Shown here piece after piece: positions 61,084-64,000 of a DNA stretch of 64,000 nt. The position numbers were made by a program, and so were the translations under genes. The stretch is from NCBI GenBank assembly GCA_016297005.1, contig JAEDHK010000003.1, positions 62,001 to 126,000 on the forward strand. Reading direction: 5' to 3'. This DNA is from Clostridia bacterium (GTDB lineage Bacteria > Bacillota > Clostridia > Christensenellales > DTU072). Under the pieces are notes generated by a model. The model did not search any database, was not told where the DNA came from, and was given only the letters and a program-made list of their open reading frames with translations. Numbering within the stretch: the first letter of the stretch is position 1; each line of letters starts with the position of its first letter.

Positions 61084-61112
61084 TTGTCAAACGAGAAATA
61101 ATATCGTATAAT
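61084..61112 (+). promoter_or_regulatory. sigma-A promoter of rqcH, predicted leaderless
   Basis: TTGTCA, 17-base spacer, perfect TATAAT. The -10 box ends 6 bases before the ATG at 61119, and no ribosome binding site is present. Confidence 0.85.
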
Positions 61113-61118
61113 AAACGC

Positions 61119-62780
61119 ATGCCTATTGACGTCATCACATTAAAAGCCGTCGCCGAAGAACTGAACGACTTCTTGTCCGGCGGCCGCGTGGAAAAAATTT
61201 ATCAACCAGAATCCGACGAAATAACGTTAAGTATAAAATGCAACGGAAAATTCCGTCAACTCGTCGTCAGTGCCAATCCATCCCACCCGCGGATACACTT
61301 GACCACACAAAAAAAAGAAAACTGCTTTAACGCGCCGGCGTTCTGCATGTTATTAAGAAAGTATCTCGGCGGCGCCAGGATCCTCGGTACGCATATATTC
61401 AATAACGACAGAGTCATCCGAATAGAGTTCGAAGGAAAAACGGAACTTAAAGACGACCGCGCACTTTATCTCATCGTAGAACTGATGGGCAGGTACAGTA
61501 ATATAATACTGACCGACAAAAATCTGGTAATCGTAGACGCAATACGACGTATCCACTTCGACCAAAGCACTACTCGTTATATCTTACCGGGACTACAATA
61601 CGTTTTTCAACCGCAAACTCGTATAACGTTCGATCAAACCGACAAATTACGTTCGTTTTTCAACGAAAACCCCGGTTGCGGAGCGGAAGAGATTTTGCGC
61701 GCGATAAGCGGAATAGGCAAAGAAACCGCCGCAGAGATCGCCGAAAGTAAAGACAGATACGAGACTTTGCTACACCTGATTGACATTAAATCTTCTCCGG
61801 AATACCATCCCGTACTTTCATATTCCGGCGATAAGCCGACCGATTATTTCGTTTATCCGTATGAAAGTCGAAAAGCAAATTGGAAAGAGTTTTTTACGCT
61901 GAACGATGCTCTTGACGAGTATTATTCTTTATACGATGCGGAAGACCGAAAAAAAGCTTCATCTAAAACGGTGGAAACGATCCTGAAACGTCTGCAAACA
62001 AAAACAGACCGACGCATCGAAGACAATTTAAAAAGATTGAAAGACTGGGAAAAGTCAGAAACAATCCGCAGAAACGGCGAATTCATAACCAACTATTTAT
62101 ACCTGATCAAACCGGGCGATACTGAACTGAAATGTTTCGACTATTATGAAAACAAAGAGGCAGTCGTGACGCTCGATCCGACTCTTTCTCCAACCAAAAA
62201 CGCGCAGGAATATTTTAAAAAATACAACAAATTGAAGCGCGCAAAGGACTCCGCAAACGAACAACTCGCCAATCTGTATCCGCAAAAAGAATATCTCGCT
62301 TCCATTGCTGTTTCTATCAAAAATTGCTCGCTGAAAAGCGAATTTGACGAGATATTAGACGAATTAAATAAGCTCGGCGGATACGTGCGGAAAGGAACGC
62401 CCAGACAGCGCACGAAACCGAGTGCGCCTGCCCACCTTACGATCAATGGTTTCGACGTTTATTACGGAAAAAACAACGTCCAGAACGCCCAGGTAACTTT
62501 CGCTTTCGCCGCGCCGACGGATACTTGGATCCACGCAAAAAAACATCACGGAACGCACGTTATCATCAAAGGAACTCCCGACGAAGATACTATTCTTACC
62601 TGCTGCCGGATCGCTGCTTTTTTAAGCGACGCAAAGTTTTCTCCGAAAGTGGAAGTTGACTATACGTTAAAAAAATACGTCAAAAAAATCCCCTCTTCCC
62701 TTCCCGGTCTCGTAACGTACACCGATTACAAAACAATTTTATGCGAGCCGCTCGACCCCGAACGCCTGGTACAAAAATAA
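61119..62780 (+). CDS. rqcH: NFACT-family ribosome quality control protein RqcH
   Basis: RqcH binds obstructed 50S subunits and adds C-terminal alanine tails to stalled chains, marking them for proteases such as ClpXP. The 553-residue protein has the NFACT-N domain (MPIDVITLKAVAEELNDFLSGG..., HPRIHLTT, FCMLLRKYLGGARI, ELMGRYSNIILTD), helix-hairpin-helix and coiled-coil regions, and the NFACT-R domain (DVYYGKNNVQNAQVTFAFA, TDTWIHAKKHHGTHVIIKG). The family's C-terminal part is complete. The ATG is 6 bases past a perfect -10 box, so the mRNA likely begins at the start codon. Confidence 0.94.
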   Translation: MPIDVITLKAVAEELNDFLSGGRVEKIYQPESDEITLSIKCNGKFRQLVVSANPSHPRIHLTTQKKENCFNAPAFCMLLRKYLGGARILGTHIFNNDRVIRIEFEGKTELKDDRALYLIVELMGRYSNIILTDKNLVIVDAIRRIHFDQSTTRYILPGLQYVFQPQTRITFDQTDKLRSFFNENPGCGAEEILRAISGIGKETAAEIAESKDRYETLLHLIDIKSSPEYHPVLSYSGDKPTDYFVYPYESRKANWKEFFTLNDALDEYYSLYDAEDRKKASSKTVETILKRLQTKTDRRIEDNLKRLKDWEKSETIRRNGEFITNYLYLIKPGDTELKCFDYYENKEAVVTLDPTLSPTKNAQEYFKKYNKLKRAKDSANEQLANLYPQKEYLASIAVSIKNCSLKSEFDEILDELNKLGGYVRKGTPRQRTKPSAPAHLTINGFDVYYGKNNVQNAQVTFAFAAPTDTWIHAKKHHGTHVIIKGTPDEDTILTCCRIAAFLSDAKFSPKVEVDYTLKKYVKKIPSSLPGLVTYTDYKTILCEPLDPERLVQK

Positions 62781-62807
62781 TTCTTACTTCATGCCGAAAC
62801 ACACGTC

Positions 62808-62836
62808 TTGCCTATTTCGTTCCACTATGCTACACT
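62808..62836 (+). promoter_or_regulatory. candidate promoter of the PP-loop gene
   Basis: TTGCCT, 17-base spacer, TACACT, ending 20 bases before the ATG at 62857. The predicted leader of about 13 bases has no clear ribosome binding site. Confidence 0.5.
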
Positions 62837-62856
62837 GTATTTGCGGATGATAAAAA

Positions 62857-64000
62857 ATGTACGATTTACAAAACAGATGGAAGATCGAAGGAAATAAACT
62901 CATTTATTACGGACTAAGAAACGTCCCTGACTTGTTACGTAACGAAATAAAAATTTCTCGCCGACAAAAAAAGATACTGTCGCAATTACCCTGTGAATTA
63001 AAACCGGAAGAAATAGCTATATTAAAAGGTCTTTTCGGAAAGCAAGTCGTGAAAATAACGCAAAAAAGAAAGACGCCGACTTCACTTGACGAAGCGCGTT
63101 TCTGCAAGTCGTGCGTTGCGAATGATTTTATGATCCCCGGTCTTGATTTTGACCAAAACGGCCTTTGTCCCATGTGCCAGACCGCAAAAAATACAGAAAA
63201 CCTTAAAAGCGTTGTGCCGATAAAAAATACCTTTTCCCGATCAAAAAAATCACGTTTCGACGTAGCTGTATTTTATACAGGCGGAAAGGATTCGACTTTT
63301 CTTCTGTATTACTTATCCAAACAGCAAAACTTACGCGTTCTTGCCTTGACCTGGGAAATCCCTTATCTCTCGGACAGCGCCCAAAAAAGCATCGAAAACG
63401 CAAAGAAAACATTGAAAAACGTGGAATTCATAACGCGAAAAATTTCCGACGCCGATCTGAAAAAAATATATCGGAAGTTATATGAATTAAATGGAAACAC
63501 CTGCGCTTGTCCGTCGCTTGCGTACGTTCTTTTTTATCCCGAATTGGTAATAAACCGCGTGCCCTACTTTGTCGTCGGCAACGAGCCGGTGCAGATGCTC
63601 GGCTTATTTTATAACCGCATGGCGCCGAAAATCTCTTACAATTTCGGCGACAACAAATTACTTAACACGCTTATTGCGATCGGGCGTATCGTTTCCTTTC
63701 GTCCGCCCCTCAGACGCGGACAATTCCATACGCTCGCAACAATGAAACAGCTCGCATACGGAGACTCGTTTCTAAAAAGAATATCCGGTTACGATAACGA
63801 ACTTGTTTCTAACGTCGTGACGGCGATAAAAGAAGTTCCGGAAATCCTGAAACCATTAAAACGCGCCATACGCGCCTCTTCTTTTACCGGCAATATCCCT
63901 GCGTTCGTACATGTCGATTTCGATGAAATCAGCGGTTGCATGTACGACTGGGAAAACGTGCAAACGATCATAAAAAAAGAATGCGGCTGGATCGCTCCCG
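62857..64000 (+). CDS. PP-loop ATP pyrophosphatase with zinc ribbon, N-acetyl sugar amidotransferase-like, 3' end outside window
   Basis: The 381 residues seen run off the window without a stop. An N-terminal region of about 80 residues with no recognised motif leads to a four-Cys ribbon: CKSC at residues 83-86 and CPMC at 104-107, separated by a segment GLDFDQNGL. The PP-loop TGGKDS (141-146) within AVFYTGGKDSTFLLYYL binds ATP. The order 'CxxC...FDxxGxCxxC...GGKDS' is that of WbpG/PseA-type N-acetyl sugar amidotransferases, which make acetamidino sugars with ammonia from a glutaminase partner. The extra N-terminus and the setting beside rqcH, not in a glycan cluster, are unusual; a tRNA or other small-molecule role is possible. 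Confidence 0.8.
   Translation, partial: MYDLQNRWKIEGNKLIYYGLRNVPDLLRNEIKISRRQKKILSQLPCELKPEEIAILKGLFGKQVVKITQKRKTPTSLDEARFCKSCVANDFMIPGLDFDQNGLCPMCQTAKNTENLKSVVPIKNTFSRSKKSRFDVAVFYTGGKDSTFLLYYLSKQQNLRVLALTWEIPYLSDSAQKSIENAKKTLKNVEFITRKISDADLKKIYRKLYELNGNTCACPSLAYVLFYPELVINRVPYFVVGNEPVQMLGLFYNRMAPKISYNFGDNKLLNTLIAIGRIVSFRPPLRRGQFHTLATMKQLAYGDSFLKRISGYDNELVSNVVTAIKEVPEILKPLKRAIRASSFTGNIPAFVHVDFDEISGCMYDWENVQTIIKKECGWIAP

Noticed and set aside
1..64000. CRISPR arrays, tRNA or rRNA genes, insertion sequences, prophage and T-box or riboswitch elements
   Set aside because: Looked for while reading both strands; no repeat-spacer pattern, cloverleaf, transposase or known riboswitch core was recognised. 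A covariance-model scan would settle this.

Overview
The window is a continuous block of housekeeping, cell-envelope and sporulation genes from an endospore-forming member of the Firmicutes, most likely class Clostridia. The evidence is a class A RNase P RNA, the Clostridia-style order tig-clpP-clpX-engB, the spoIIGA-sigE-sigG-ylmC cluster, an uninterrupted sigK, spoIVA, yunB, and a spoVD/spoVE-type division cluster. MurE carries the DNPR motif, which points to meso-diaminopimelate peptidoglycan. I cannot place it to genus. I saw no tRNA, insertion sequence, prophage or CRISPR array, and the only stretch over 300 bases without a protein gene is filled by rnpB.

Layout. Bases 1-21,000 are read leftward. 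At the right is rpsB-tsf, ended by a terminator, then pyrH-frr-uppS-cdsA-dxr-rseP-ispG and a polC remnant. Next comes a promoter and leader hairpin, then rimP-nusA-ylxR-ylxQ-infB-rbfA-nrnA-truB-ribF, an endonuclease IV-like gene and yunB. Last are rpsO and pnp, the latter cut by the window edge. Bases 21,000-24,400 hold an ABC exporter pair with ruvX and a DUF1292 gene. Bases 24,400-31,600 hold one very large gene for a cyclic beta-1,2-glucan synthase-like membrane protein. rnpB (forward strand) follows and converges on sigK. Bases 32,000-36,800 carry sigK, an RluA-type pseudouridine synthase, nrdR, ylmC, sigG, sigE and spoIIGA. Bases 36,800-49,800 are the division and cell-wall (dcw) cluster from ftsZ back to mraZ. 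After a forward-strand phosphoesterase gene and a Cys-rich protein of unknown role come engB-clpX-clpP-tig, spoIVA, then aminotransferase-der-DUF512. Two forward genes, rqcH and a PP-loop ATPase (cut by the edge), close the window.

How the parts fit. The left half makes and matures the translation apparatus (RimP, NusA, IF2, RbfA, TruB, S2, EF-Ts, RRF, S15, PNPase) and isoprenoid/lipid carriers (Dxr, IspG, UppS, CdsA). The centre couples septum formation (FtsA/FtsZ/FtsW/PBP) to the mother-cell and forespore sigma factors. The right side handles protein quality control (Tig, ClpXP, RqcH), ribosome-associated GTPases (EngB, Der) and spore coat assembly (SpoIVA).

Most notable points: (1) the gene at the polC locus keeps only the N-terminal, OB and exonuclease regions and lacks the PHP and polymerase domains; (2) ftsA, the phosphoesterase gene and rqcH each have a near-consensus sigma-A promoter whose -10 box ends 6-8 bases before the ATG, with no ribosome binding site, so they look leaderless; (3) FtsA has lost its nucleotide-binding motifs; (4) the dcw cluster lacks murF and murG and has an unusual protein in the ftsL slot; (5) an ATP pyrophosphatase with a zinc ribbon, resembling sugar amidotransferases, lies beside rqcH.
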